A DNA stretch of 54,974 nt, taken from positions 1-54,974 of the forward strand of contig CACHJU010000013.1 of assembly GCA_902580225.1 (NCBI GenBank), read 5' to 3'. Below, one piece after another: positions 47,045 through 54,974 of the stretch. Each line of letters opens with the position of its first letter. The first letter of the stretch is position 1. The DNA is from an uncultured Verrucomicrobiota bacterium (GTDB lineage Bacteria > Verrucomicrobiota > Verrucomicrobiia > Opitutales > Seribacteraceae). The notes beneath the pieces are model-generated. The model did no database searches. It saw only the letters and a list, made by a program, of their open reading frames with translations, and was not told the origin of the DNA. The translations under genes were made by a program, and so were the position numbers.

Positions 47045-47895
47045 TAAAATACATCTTTAAATTCTTCATCATTTTTGTATTTTCCTCTCCGATTTTCTTA
47101 TGTATGGGTATGAAAAAGTTTGGTCCTATTCAAATGGAATTAGTGACCGAACAAAAGGGAATTATACCGGGTGAAGAATTTTGGATTGGATGGAGAATAG
47201 TGAGGCAAGAAGGGTGGCACACCTATTGGAAGCACCCTGGAGATGTTGGGGTTGCTCCTTCAATAGAATGGGAATTACCTCATGGTTTTCTAATTGGTGA
47301 GCTTTTATATTGTTTACCCGAGAAAGTAAAAATGGGCAGCATCCGAGCAAATGGTCATTGTGGAGAAACTCTTTTTTTGGCAAAAGCCCAGGCACCTCAA
47401 AATTTGAAGGTTGGAAACTTCATATCCATCGAGGCTAAAGCATCATGGCTTGCCTGTTCCCGTAAGTGTTTACCGGGATTTGGCAATTTGAACCTTGAAC
47501 TTGAGATCGTGCAAGAAAAAGTTTTTGATGCTTCTTTAAATAAAAGGTTTGAAGAGTTTAGGAAGTTGATTCCAAAATCTTTGGGTGATCACTGGAAAGC
47601 TTCTGCTTTAGAACGCGGTCGTTACATTGAACTGAGCTTAGAAAATGAAGTTCATGGAGTTAAAAAAGGGCAGAATCGTACGGTTTTCTTTTGTACGAAC
47701 CGATTAATCCGATCCGATGGCATCCAATTTTATAGTCTTGAGCAAGACACGATCAAATTACGATTGGAGCGTTCGGATTGGGCTGATAAAGATGAAAAAT
47801 TTTTGAGCGGACTAGTTTACAGGGAAGGTGGATGGGGTGGGGAAGTTGAAGGCGAATATTTTTCGATTCGAGTACCTTTGGTTCCTACTGAATAA
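47041..47895 (+). CDS. Stand-alone DsbD N-terminal-like secreted protein
   Basis: A 284-residue exported protein similar to the N-terminal (DsbD-alpha / ScsB-like) domain of thiol-disulfide interchange proteins. The start is TTG at 47041, giving TTGA overlap with the previous stop and a signal segment I-K-Y-I-F-K-F-F-I-I. An ATG at 47017 would overlap iscA by 28 nt. Signature segments are F-W-I-G-W-R-I, G-W-H-T-Y-W-K-H-P-G-D-V-G and W-L-A-C-S-R-K-C-L-P-G. The Cys pair C-x3-C may be redox-active. There is no membrane domain, so it would need a separate electron donor. Confidence 0.7.
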   Translation: MIKYIFKFFIIFVFSSPIFLCMGMKKFGPIQMELVTEQKGIIPGEEFWIGWRIVRQEGWHTYWKHPGDVGVAPSIEWELPHGFLIGELLYCLPEKVKMGSIRANGHCGETLFLAKAQAPQNLKVGNFISIEAKASWLACSRKCLPGFGNLNLELEIVQEKVFDASLNKRFEEFRKLIPKSLGDHWKASALERGRYIELSLENEVHGVKKGQNRTVFFCTNRLIRSDGIQFYSLEQDTIKLRLERSDWADKDEKFLSGLVYREGGWGGEVEGEYFSIRVPLVPTE

Positions 47896-47899
47896 ATAG

Positions 47900-47927
47900 A
47901 ATTTTCTTAGAGAAAATTATATTTTTT
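47900..47927 (+). terminator. Weak terminator after the DsbD-like gene
   Basis: AATTTTCT pairs perfectly with AGAAAATT around a TAG loop, followed after three bases by six T. The stem is almost all A-T, so stability is low. It lies 4 nt after the stop codon, where a terminator for the two-gene unit is expected. Confidence 0.4.
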
Positions 47928-48029
47928 GTCCGAAATTAGAGAGTAAATGCAAAACTATTTCAAATAAAAGCAAAATCTTTTATATTTTTTTATAATTGAA
48001 AAAATTTCAAATTAAACAACTTTAAGTGA

Positions 48030-48569
48030 ATGACATCAAAAGCTAAAACTTTCTTACCCCTACTATTTATATCTTTTTTTCCACAGGTTATTCCACAGTT
48101 ATTAGGGCAGGATTTACCTGGGAATTCTTTGCCGGGGGCATCAACTGTAAATTCAATCCCTGAATCTAGCGATATTCCAGTTGAACCTGAAAAACAAAAG
48201 ATGGATCCGGTTATGGTCAAAGAATTGAAGGATGTTGTAAAAACCAACATTTTTGCAGTTTCGAAGAGGAATATAAATATGGCTTTGAGTACTATACATC
48301 CCGAATCTCCGACCATGGAAAGTTCCAAAGATATGATGACCTACATATTTGCCCGACTCCAGTTGAAATATACAATTCAGCAATTAGAGGTAAAAGAAAT
48401 TGATGGAGATGAAGCCAAGGTAGAAGTTCTTCAGGTTACCCAAAAACTTTCGGGTAATGCTGCATTTCGTGATAACCGAGTCAAGATGTTGCACACTATG
48501 AAAAGAGACGGGAAAAAGTGGAAGATGTACAGTTCCGAAGCCCTGTTAATTGAATATCTAAAATACTAA
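48030..48569 (+). CDS. Secreted protein of unknown function, NTF2-like region
   Basis: A 179-residue exported protein. A signal segment (about 1-27, F-L-P-L-L-F-I-S-F-F, then L-L-G-Q) leads to a Pro/Ser-rich stretch (28-58) and a compact alpha/beta part. That part starts with V-K-T-N-I-F-A-V-S-K-R-N-I and continues with beta strands ending W-K-M-Y-S-S-E-A. The pattern resembles NTF2/SnoaL-like folds, but I do not recognise the family. It is convergent with argS, 19 nt away. Confidence 0.65.
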   Translation: MTSKAKTFLPLLFISFFPQVIPQLLGQDLPGNSLPGASTVNSIPESSDIPVEPEKQKMDPVMVKELKDVVKTNIFAVSKRNINMALSTIHPESPTMESSKDMMTYIFARLQLKYTIQQLEVKEIDGDEAKVEVLQVTQKLSGNAAFRDNRVKMLHTMKRDGKKWKMYSSEALLIEYLKY

Positions 48570-48588
48570 AGCTTTGCTCAAGGTGATC

Positions 48589-50370
48589 TTACATCTCCTG
48601 CAATGTTTCAATGCCCAAGATATCAAGCCCGATTTCTAAAACGCATAAAGTTCGGGCACAAAGAATGAGCCTGAGAAATTTAATTTCATTTTCTTCAACC
48701 ACGACTTTATTTTGGCTGTAAAAAGAACTGAACTCTGTTGTCAATTCGTACAGATAGGTGCCTAAAAAATGAGGCTTTAATTCCTTGATGGTTTGCTTGA
48801 TTGCCCCAGAAAAAAACAGAAGTTTACGAGCTAACTTTTTTTCCGAATCTGAAGTTGGGGGATAATCAGAAATTCGAATTTCATTTGGTTTTAAACCAAC
48901 TTTTCGAAAAATACTATGAATACGGGCGACAGCATATTGCAAATATGGACCGGTGTTTCCTTGCATTGCTAACAATTTTTCCCAAGAAAAAACATAGTCA
49001 AGGGTGCGATCTTGAGATAAATCTGCATAGCGAATCGCTCCAAGGCCAATTATTTTTGCTCTCCGAGAAACTTCCGAGTTTTCGAGATCAGGGTTTTTCT
49101 CAACTACCAATGCTTTTGCCCGTTCTATGGATTCGTTTAATAAGTCGATTAATTTTATTGGTTCCCCGTCGCGGGTTTTAATAGCTTTATTATCCTCACC
49201 TAAAATGGTTCCAAACCAAACATGCTTCAAGATTGGGCAAATATTTTTTTCTTTCGAAAACCATTTTTGTACGGTCATGAAGAGCTGTTCAAAATGATCT
49301 CTTTGTCTACCGTCAGTAACATAAATAATTTGTTCGGATTGCCATTCTTTTCTTCGATATTCAACCGTCGCTAAATCTGTGGATGCATAATTGCTGGCAC
49401 CATCCGATTTTCGAATGATAAAAGGCTGTTTAGAAAATCTCTTGTGTTCTGGATGGAAGACTACTAAAGCACCTGCGTTTTCAACGCATATTTGGTGATG
49501 AAGAAGTTTTTCGTAAACCGGTTCAACTTTGTTTTTATAAAAACTTTCCCCCAAGGAATAATCGAATTGTACTCCGAGCATTTTGTAGATACCAAGAAAA
49601 GAATCCATGCTGATATCTTTAATTTTTTGCCAAAGAGCAAGGTTTTCTGGATTCCCATTTTGTAGCTTCACTAATTCCTCTCTTGCCTGAACCAATTTGT
49701 TTTCATCGTCTTTGACCCAACCATTTCCCATGCGGTAAAGATTTTCCAACTTGGTGATGGGATCAGTGCCTAAGTCTTCCAGCGAAATGTTCTCCTTTTT
49801 GATTGCGAATAAAAGAATTCCGAATTGGGTTCCCCAGTCCCCCAAATGATTATCCCTGATTACTTCATGACCAATAAAACTGAACAGTCGAGCTAGGCTT
49901 TCTCCAATGATCGTGGACCGGATGTGCCCTACATGCATTTGTTTAGCCGTATTTGGAGAAGAGAAATCAACCACTATTTTCTGAGGTTTTTTTACTTCAG
50001 CAGCATTTCGAAAAGACTCGGCATTCTTAAACTTTTCAATCCATTTTTTAAAAAATAATGGACTTAATTTAAAGTTGATGAAACCAGGGCCGGCAATACT
50101 GGTTTCCCAAAAGTCAGAATGGGGTAGAAGGCCGATAAGTTTTTGGGCAAGGTCACGGGGATTGAGTCCAGCTTTTTTTGCAAAGGGTAAAATTCCATTT
50201 GCTTGGAAGTCTCCAAATCTCTCATCCGCTGGTCGGACTTGTGGTTCAAAAGATGCTCCGAAAGCATCATTTTCTAAAGTAATTTCTCGTAGGATGCGAT
50301 CAATTGATACGCTTGGATCAAATTCAATAAACATGGAGCGATATCCAAGCATATTGACGGAAAGGGTCAA
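48589..50370 (-). CDS. argS: Arginyl-tRNA synthetase
   Basis: A 593-residue class I aminoacyl-tRNA synthetase. The HIGH motif is H146-V-G-H149 in A-K-Q-M-H-V-G-H-I-R-S-T. The KMSKS position carries K-T-R-D-G-E-P-I-K, as usual for ArgRS. The N-terminal add-on domain (R-F-G-D-F-Q) and C-terminal anticodon-binding domain are complete. The true start may be the internal Met at residue 13 (50334), since the first 12 residues look unlike the family. It is divergent from the nucleoside phosphorylase homologue. Confidence 0.97.
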   Translation of the reverse strand: MTLSVNMLGYRSMFIEFDPSVSIDRILREITLENDAFGASFEPQVRPADERFGDFQANGILPFAKKAGLNPRDLAQKLIGLLPHSDFWETSIAGPGFINFKLSPLFFKKWIEKFKNAESFRNAAEVKKPQKIVVDFSSPNTAKQMHVGHIRSTIIGESLARLFSFIGHEVIRDNHLGDWGTQFGILLFAIKKENISLEDLGTDPITKLENLYRMGNGWVKDDENKLVQAREELVKLQNGNPENLALWQKIKDISMDSFLGIYKMLGVQFDYSLGESFYKNKVEPVYEKLLHHQICVENAGALVVFHPEHKRFSKQPFIIRKSDGASNYASTDLATVEYRRKEWQSEQIIYVTDGRQRDHFEQLFMTVQKWFSKEKNICPILKHVWFGTILGEDNKAIKTRDGEPIKLIDLLNESIERAKALVVEKNPDLENSEVSRRAKIIGLGAIRYADLSQDRTLDYVFSWEKLLAMQGNTGPYLQYAVARIHSIFRKVGLKPNEIRISDYPPTSDSEKKLARKLLFFSGAIKQTIKELKPHFLGTYLYELTTEFSSFYSQNKVVVEENEIKFLRLILCARTLCVLEIGLDILGIETLQEM

Positions 50371-50470
50371 GTACCACTTGGAATAAAAGGCTCGACATAT
50401 TTGAACTAATTACCTATATAAATTTTTTTGCCTTTTCTTTACACCCCAACACCGAACAAGGATAATAACC

Positions 50471-51799
50471 ATGGCTAAAGCATTAAACTCCAGAAATAGT
50501 ACTCCATCCTTTTCATACTTGATTGAGAAAAAAAGAGATGGCGGAGAATTCACCGATGATGAAATTCGTTTTCTTGTTGATTCAATTTTAGATGAGGAGA
50601 TGCCTGAGTATCAACAGGCAGCTTGGGTGATGGCTGTTTATTTTCAAGGTATGTCTGCTCAGGAAACCGCTTTTTTTGCTGAAGAGATGATGCTTTCCGG
50701 TGAAGTGATTGAAATGACAGATGTTTCCCGTCCTAAAATTGAAAAATATTCAACGGGTGGGGTGGGAGATAAAACAACTTTGGTTCTTGGACCTTTGGCC
50801 GCAGCTGCGGGCGTAGCAATGCCACTGATGAATGGAGATGATGAAGAATTTCTTACATCCAATATCGAAAAACTGGCAGCTATACCCAAAATTGACACCA
50901 AGATTGATCTTGAAGATTTTGCAACCCAAGTTCGAAAAGTAGGTTGCTCTTTTGCAGATCGTAACAATGAAATTTCTCCTGTTGAGGAAATTCTTTATCA
51001 ATTACGGCAAAATATTGGAGCGATTCCTTCGATCCCATTCATAACCGCAGGCACACTTAGTCGCAAACTTGCAGCTGGTGCAGAGGGAGTGGTTGTCGAT
51101 GTGAAATGGGGAAAAGGATCTTTCATCAAAACCGCGGATGACGCCAAGCAACTTGCCCGCTCTCTTACTCGGGTTGGAAGAACTTTAAAGAGAAGGTGTG
51201 TAGCATTGGTTACCGATGTGAATCAACCCCTTGGATCATGCGTGGGAGCATCTTTGGAATTGAAAGAAGCGATTGAACTGCTTAAAGGCGAAGGACCAGA
51301 AGATTTGCAGGATTTGGTCATGAAATTAGGGATGGAAATTGTTCGTCTCGCTGGTGTTGCCGGCTCCACGCTTTCGGCAAAACAAACTGTTCGTAAACAT
51401 TTAGAAGATGGCACCGCCCTTCAAAAATTTAAGGATGTCATTGAATATCAGGGAGGAGATGTAAAAGTAATCGATGATCCTGAAAAACTCCCCCAAGCCA
51501 AGCACACCAAGAAATTACCTGCCCCCAAGCGTGGATATGTTCACACCATTGATGCAGGTCAACTTGCCCGAGGCGTTCAAATTCTTGCCCATGGTGATGG
51601 AAAGAAATTTGATCCAGCTGCTGGAGTCGCAGAGCTTTGCAAAGTCGGCACTCAAATGAAACAGGGAGAACCCTTGATGATCATTCATTACAATGATGAG
51701 AAACGCCTAAGTTTGGCCATGGAGTATTTTAAGGCTGCCTATCGTCTTGCTCCAAAACGTCCAAACCCCGCACCACTTGTTGTCGAGCGGGTTGCCTAG
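50471..51799 (+). CDS. Divergent thymidine/pyrimidine-nucleoside phosphorylase homologue
   Basis: A 442-residue protein with the complete fold of the nucleoside phosphorylase II family: helical N-terminus, central K92-Y-S-T-G-G-V-G-D-K, and V-V-V-D-V-K-W-G-K-G-S-F-I-K. Family enzymes cleave thymidine or uridine with phosphate. Several catalytic positions are changed. The K-H-S-T-G-G histidine is Y93. The loop G-R-G-L-G-H-T-G-G-T-L-D-K-L-E is replaced by N-G-D-D-E-E-F-L-T-S-N-I-E-K-L. The pyrimidine site keeps R179 and K199, but the usual serine before M-S-K-K is Gly194. Activity may differ from that of DeoA/Pdp. An ATG with AAGGA upstream fits the start. Confidence 0.85.
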   Translation: MAKALNSRNSTPSFSYLIEKKRDGGEFTDDEIRFLVDSILDEEMPEYQQAAWVMAVYFQGMSAQETAFFAEEMMLSGEVIEMTDVSRPKIEKYSTGGVGDKTTLVLGPLAAAAGVAMPLMNGDDEEFLTSNIEKLAAIPKIDTKIDLEDFATQVRKVGCSFADRNNEISPVEEILYQLRQNIGAIPSIPFITAGTLSRKLAAGAEGVVVDVKWGKGSFIKTADDAKQLARSLTRVGRTLKRRCVALVTDVNQPLGSCVGASLELKEAIELLKGEGPEDLQDLVMKLGMEIVRLAGVAGSTLSAKQTVRKHLEDGTALQKFKDVIEYQGGDVKVIDDPEKLPQAKHTKKLPAPKRGYVHTIDAGQLARGVQILAHGDGKKFDPAAGVAELCKVGTQMKQGEPLMIIHYNDEKRLSLAMEYFKAAYRLAPKRPNPAPLVVERVA

Positions 51800-51851
51800 T
51801 AAATTAGTAAAATTTACAAGGTGTTTTTTTTCGCAGAGGCTTCCTTTTTAT

Positions 51852-52412
51852 TTAATTCACCCGACCCAGATATGATCGGTCGCTCGTACTTATTTTGATT
51901 ACATCGTCTTTTTTAATAAACAATGGAACCTGGATTGTAATACCGGAGGAAATGGTAACTGGTTTGAGAACATTCCCCGCGGTGTCACCTCTCAAGGCTT
52001 CAGGTGCTTCGATTACTTTTGCTTCAACTGAAGCGGGTAATTCAAGCCGAATGGCATCCCCATCAACAAGCAAAATATCGTAAGTGTTTCCTTCCACAAG
52101 AAAATAGTCATCTTCTCCAATCACCTCGCTTAGTAAAACTGTATCTTCATAAGTCTCGAGGTCCATGAAGTGATGGCCTTCAGTATCCTTGTAGCTAAAT
52201 TCGAGCTTCTGTGTGGTAGTGTGCATAAATTCAACATTATCTGTCGATCTAAATTTGGTAGTGGTTGTGGAACCACTTTGTAGGTTTCGTAATGTAGTTT
52301 GGACAAACCCAGCCTGCCGACCTTGTGTACGATGCTGCATTTCTAATACGAGGTGGGGGGCTCCTTGGTAGTCCATTACTCTGCCTTTGCGAATATCTGT
52401 TGGAGATGCCAT
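51852..52412 (-). CDS. efp: Elongation factor P (Arg-tipped loop)
   Basis: A 186-residue EF-P, which helps ribosomes pass polyproline stretches. The start at 52412 (M-A-S-P-T-D-I-R-K-G) is chosen; the upstream frame adds 23 residues not found in the family. Three beta-barrel domains are complete. The tip of domain I reads H-R-T-Q-G-R32-Q-A-G-F-V-Q, with arginine at the position rhamnosylated by EarP in Pseudomonas, rather than the lysine used by EpmA. No EarP or Epm gene is in the window. Confidence 0.95.
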   Translation of the reverse strand: MASPTDIRKGRVMDYQGAPHLVLEMQHRTQGRQAGFVQTTLRNLQSGSTTTTKFRSTDNVEFMHTTTQKLEFSYKDTEGHHFMDLETYEDTVLLSEVIGEDDYFLVEGNTYDILLVDGDAIRLELPASVEAKVIEAPEALRGDTAGNVLKPVTISSGITIQVPLFIKKDDVIKISTSDRSYLGRVN

Positions 52413-52509
52413 GTTAATTACTTTTTCTTGTGGTTTTGTGTAAAGAGTAACATGGGTAATAGAATACCAACTCAATGCCAACCTTATGTTTATAGAATAT
52501 TAAATTTTC

Positions 52510-53295
52510 ATGAATTCAATAAATTCCACCATCGAACTGATTTCCTGGAATGTAAATGGACTTCGTGCGTGTCGCAAAAAGACCTTTGATTCTTTTGTTG
52601 ACGAGAAAAGCCCTGATCTTCTCTGCCTGCAGGAAGTCAAATTAAACGATCAGGTAATCCCGAAAGATGAATTTGGCTATTCTTTTCGACATTATCATTT
52701 GGCGGATAAAAAAGGGTATTCGGGTACCGCAATATTTTCCAAAACTGAACCTCTTTCGGTTAGGGAGGATTTGCCTGATGAAAAACACAATGGTGAAGGC
52801 CGGGTAATCACCTTTGAGTTTGACGGTTTTTATTTAGTCAATGTGTATGTGCCAAATTCCAAGGGAAACCTTTCTCGTTTGCCCTACCGCTATGATTCCT
52901 GGGATCCAGACCTAAAGAATTATTTGATTGAACTTCGCGATTCTAAATCTGTTATTCTATGTGGAGATTTAAATGTTGCCCACCAAGAAATTGATCTCGC
53001 TAATCCGAAAACAAATCGGATGAGTGCCGGGTTTACAGACAAAGAAAGAGAAGGTCTCTCCAATCTATTAGCGGAAGGATTTATTGATACCTATAGACAT
53101 CTTTATCCGGAAAAAACCGGAGCGTATTCCTGGTGGTCTTACCGGGCAGGAGCAAGGGCTCGAAATGTGGGATGGCGGATTGATTACTTTTTGGTCTCGG
53201 ATGATCTAGCAACCTCGATTCGGGGTGCCAGTATACATTCCGAAGTGGAAGGTTCCGATCATTGCCCGGTAGGTCTTTCCTTAAATCGTGCCTAA
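52510..53295 (+). CDS. xth: Exodeoxyribonuclease III / AP endonuclease
   Basis: A 261-residue metal-dependent nuclease for base-excision repair that incises at abasic sites. Family motifs: I-S-W-N-V-N-G-L-R-A near the N-terminus, L-C-L-Q-E-V-K with the metal-binding glutamate, G-D-L-N-V-A-H-Q-E-I-D and the late G-S-D-H-C-P-V-G. Length is normal. It is followed by ribD with an overlap or a 1-nt gap, depending on the ribD start. Confidence 0.96.
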   Translation: MNSINSTIELISWNVNGLRACRKKTFDSFVDEKSPDLLCLQEVKLNDQVIPKDEFGYSFRHYHLADKKGYSGTAIFSKTEPLSVREDLPDEKHNGEGRVITFEFDGFYLVNVYVPNSKGNLSRLPYRYDSWDPDLKNYLIELRDSKSVILCGDLNVAHQEIDLANPKTNRMSAGFTDKEREGLSNLLAEGFIDTYRHLYPEKTGAYSWWSYRAGARARNVGWRIDYFLVSDDLATSIRGASIHSEVEGSDHCPVGLSLNRA

Positions 53296-53296
53296 A

Positions 53297-54394
53297 ATGA
53301 AAAACATTAATAAGCTTTGGGAACGGGTTCTGACAATAGCCCGAAAAGGATGGGGGAAGACCCATCCCAATCCTATGGTCGGGGCTCTAATTGTAGAAGA
53401 TGACGAGGTGGTAGCGGAAGGATATCATAAAAGGGCAGGCGGTGGACATGCAGAGACCGAGGCCCTCAATGCCCTAGGACGAAAACCGCAAAAAAGTGCC
53501 GTTCTTCTCGTTAGTCTTGAGCCCTGTTCGACTCATGGTCAGACTCCTCCCTGTACGGGAGCGATTCTTCAATCAGGAATTAAAAGAGTCTTGGTCGGAT
53601 GTCTTGATCCGAATCCCGAGCATTCCGGGCGAGGGTTGAAAATTTTGGAAAATGCCGGTATTGAAATCACGCTTGCTCCAAAAGATTTTCAGGCCCGTTT
53701 CAGGCGTTTAAATTTAATTTTCAACCATCAAATGACTACAAGTGAGCCTTTAGTGGCACTTAAGATAGCCGAGACTGCCAATGGAATGGTTGCCGAACGG
53801 TCGGGGCATCCAAGTGTTGTAACTGAAGCCGAAGCACGGGCTGATATGATGACTTGGCGGCGGCTTTTTCAGGCAATTTGTGTGGGTTCGGGTACGGTGC
53901 TTGCTGACGATCCATCCTTGACCGCCCGAACTGAGCAGGAGACTTGGAGCCCAGTTCGCCTTGTGCTTGATTCCACCCTTGCCACCCTAGCCAGTGAGGT
54001 GACTTTACGAAAACTTTATTCTGATTGCTTTGTGAATCATACGCTTATTCTGACTACCACCGGTCTGCAAAACCCACAACGAGCTAAAAGAGCTAAGGAA
54101 CTAGGCATTCAACTGGTTGAGGGGGCATCTGGTCCCAATGGGCGAATACTTCCAGAATCCCTGCGTTCGATCCTAAAAAAACTAGAATTAAACTCTGTTT
54201 ATTGTGAGGGAGGACCCACACTTGCAAAGTCTCTTTTAGAAGCTGGTGAAATTGATTATCTTTTTCGCTATCGATCACCGAGAGTATTTGATCAACCTGA
54301 TGCTCTAGCGGCACCGAATCTGGATCAGTACAAAATTAAGGATCCAGTTCAAAATTTTTTCGCAGAAGACCAGCTAACTCACGGATTTTTATGA
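53297..54394 (+). CDS. ribD: Bifunctional riboflavin biosynthesis deaminase/reductase
   Basis: A 365-residue enzyme for the second and third steps of riboflavin synthesis. The N-terminal deaminase half has the zinc motif H-A-E (residues 51-53), P-C-S-T-H (Cys 77) and P-P-C-T-G-A-I (Cys 86). The reductase half follows from about 145, with L-K-I-A-E-T and the late E-G-G-P-T-L-A-K. The ATG at 53297 is preferred over a GTG at 53288 that would overlap xth by 8 nt. The stop overlaps the next ATG as ATGA. Confidence 0.95.
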   Translation: MKNINKLWERVLTIARKGWGKTHPNPMVGALIVEDDEVVAEGYHKRAGGGHAETEALNALGRKPQKSAVLLVSLEPCSTHGQTPPCTGAILQSGIKRVLVGCLDPNPEHSGRGLKILENAGIEITLAPKDFQARFRRLNLIFNHQMTTSEPLVALKIAETANGMVAERSGHPSVVTEAEARADMMTWRRLFQAICVGSGTVLADDPSLTARTEQETWSPVRLVLDSTLATLASEVTLRKLYSDCFVNHTLILTTTGLQNPQRAKRAKELGIQLVEGASGPNGRILPESLRSILKKLELNSVYCEGGPTLAKSLLEAGEIDYLFRYRSPRVFDQPDALAAPNLDQYKIKDPVQNFFAEDQLTHGFL

Positions 54395-54974
54395 AAACTA
54401 TCTACTTAGCTTCGGGTAATTCCCACAAACTTAACGAGCTCCAAGTTGCCCTTGATCAGGTCGGACTTTCGGTCCGCGTATCCGGGCCGGAGCAAATAGG
54501 TGGTATGCCTGATGTGGAGGAGACTGGTTCGACTTTTGAGGCCAATGCCTTGCTAAAAGCAAATGGCCTTTGGAAGGTTGGGCCCAGGGATGACTGGTTT
54601 CTTGCTGATGATAGTGGAATTGAAATTGACGCATTGGGTGGCAGGCCTGGAATTATTTCAGCCAGGTATGCAGGTGAGGATTGCGATGATGAAGCTAATA
54701 ACGAAAAAGTGATCAAGGAGATGAAAGAAGTTCCGAATCCTGAGCGAACTTGTCGCTTCCGTTGTGTTCTTGCTCTAGTTGGCCAAGGCTTGGAGGAAAC
54801 TTTTGATGGAGCCTGCGAGGGATTTTTGCTTAGGGAAAAAATAGGATCTGGAGGATTTGGATACGATCCTCTTTTTCTTCCCCATGAGAGCAAATCAACT
54901 TTTGCCGAAATTTCTCTTGCTGAGAAATCAAAAATTAGCCATCGGGCCCATGCACTTTCTAAGTTAATTGATTG
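54391..54974 (+). CDS. rdgB: XTP/dITP diphosphatase (RdgB/HAM1), cut by window end
   Basis: At least 194 codons of a non-canonical purine NTP pyrophosphatase that removes dITP and XTP from the nucleotide pool. It starts M-K-T-I-Y-L-A-S-G-N-S-H-K-L-N-E-L and carries L-A-D-D-S-G-I-E-I-D-A-L and G-G-F-G-Y-D-P-L-F. Only the last residue or two and the stop seem missing. Its ATGA overlap with ribD shows translational coupling. Confidence 0.95.
   Translation, partial: MKTIYLASGNSHKLNELQVALDQVGLSVRVSGPEQIGGMPDVEETGSTFEANALLKANGLWKVGPRDDWFLADDSGIEIDALGGRPGIISARYAGEDCDDEANNEKVIKEMKEVPNPERTCRFRCVLALVGQGLEETFDGACEGFLLREKIGSGGFGYDPLFLPHESKSTFAEISLAEKSKISHRAHALSKLID

Noticed and set aside
52413-52481. 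Upstream start for EF-P
   Set aside because: Adds 23 residues absent from EF-P; M-A-S-P-T-D-I-R-K-G at 52412 is the family start.

Overview
The window looks like a stretch of chromosome from an AT-rich, diderm, aerobic member of the Verrucomicrobiota, probably the Opitutae/Puniceicoccales side. This rests on gene content and was not tested by a search. The clues are: a DUF1501 protein paired with a PSD1-type (DUF1549/DUF1553) giant cytochrome, secreted PQQ-like propellers beginning with a W-P-Q-F-R-G-P motif, leucine-rich lipoproteins of the PVC type, a Trp-rich C-terminal domain that I remember from Opitutae surface proteins, sigma-54 next to a Hanks-type kinase, and LpxK (lipid A, so an outer membrane). 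HemF, which needs O2, and c-type cytochromes suggest respiration with oxygen. I saw no tRNA, rRNA, CRISPR array, insertion sequence or phage gene. Genes are densely packed, often with 4-nt start/stop overlaps, and Shine-Dalgarno signals are weak.

Layout. 1-4.4 kb: end of rbfA, then dnaK, groES and groEL, closed by a strong terminator. 4.4-10.9 kb: a secreted PQQ-like propeller, lipA, a zinc-less FmdB-like protein, topoisomerase III, a class V aminotransferase and panD. 10.9-15.4 kb: lpxK, hemE-hemF and a cNMP/pseudo-receiver/STAS regulator. 15.4-20.6 kb: a secreted transglutaminase-like protein, a flavin disulfide oxidoreductase and a sodium symporter with a beta-repeat insert in an outside loop.

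20.8-27.7 kb is the most unusual region. It holds a leucine-rich-repeat lipoprotein, a putative secreted HExxH metallopeptidase, a 1244-residue repeat protein (cupredoxin, three copies of an unassigned module, heptad repeats, three copies of a second module, FnIII-like, Trp-rich C-terminus) and a 378-residue partner with a chitin-binding-like segment and a fourth copy of the first module. Two of the modules carry 294-bp DNA repeats differing at only two positions.

27.8-32.0 kb: a CUT1 sugar ABC importer whose ATPase gene is convergent. 32.1-34.5 kb: a di-heme cytochrome c lipoprotein and a murU-amgK cell-wall recycling pair. 34.5-41.5 kb: the DUF1501/PSD1 pair, the latter with two internal LamG domains, and a glycoamylase-like secreted protein. 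41.6-46.6 kb: a small acidic protein and the operon kinase-rpoN-tsaB-alr. 46.7-54.97 kb: an IscA-type protein, a stand-alone DsbD-N-like protein, an NTF2-like secreted protein, argS, a divergent thymidine-phosphorylase homologue, efp with an Arg-tipped loop, and the compact run xth-ribD-rdgB (cut off by the window end).

Together the accessory genes suggest a polysaccharide-foraging marine-type cell: sugar importer, symporter, glycoamylase-like enzyme, DUF1501/PSD1, and surface proteins with carbohydrate-binding-like domains, embedded among housekeeping genes.
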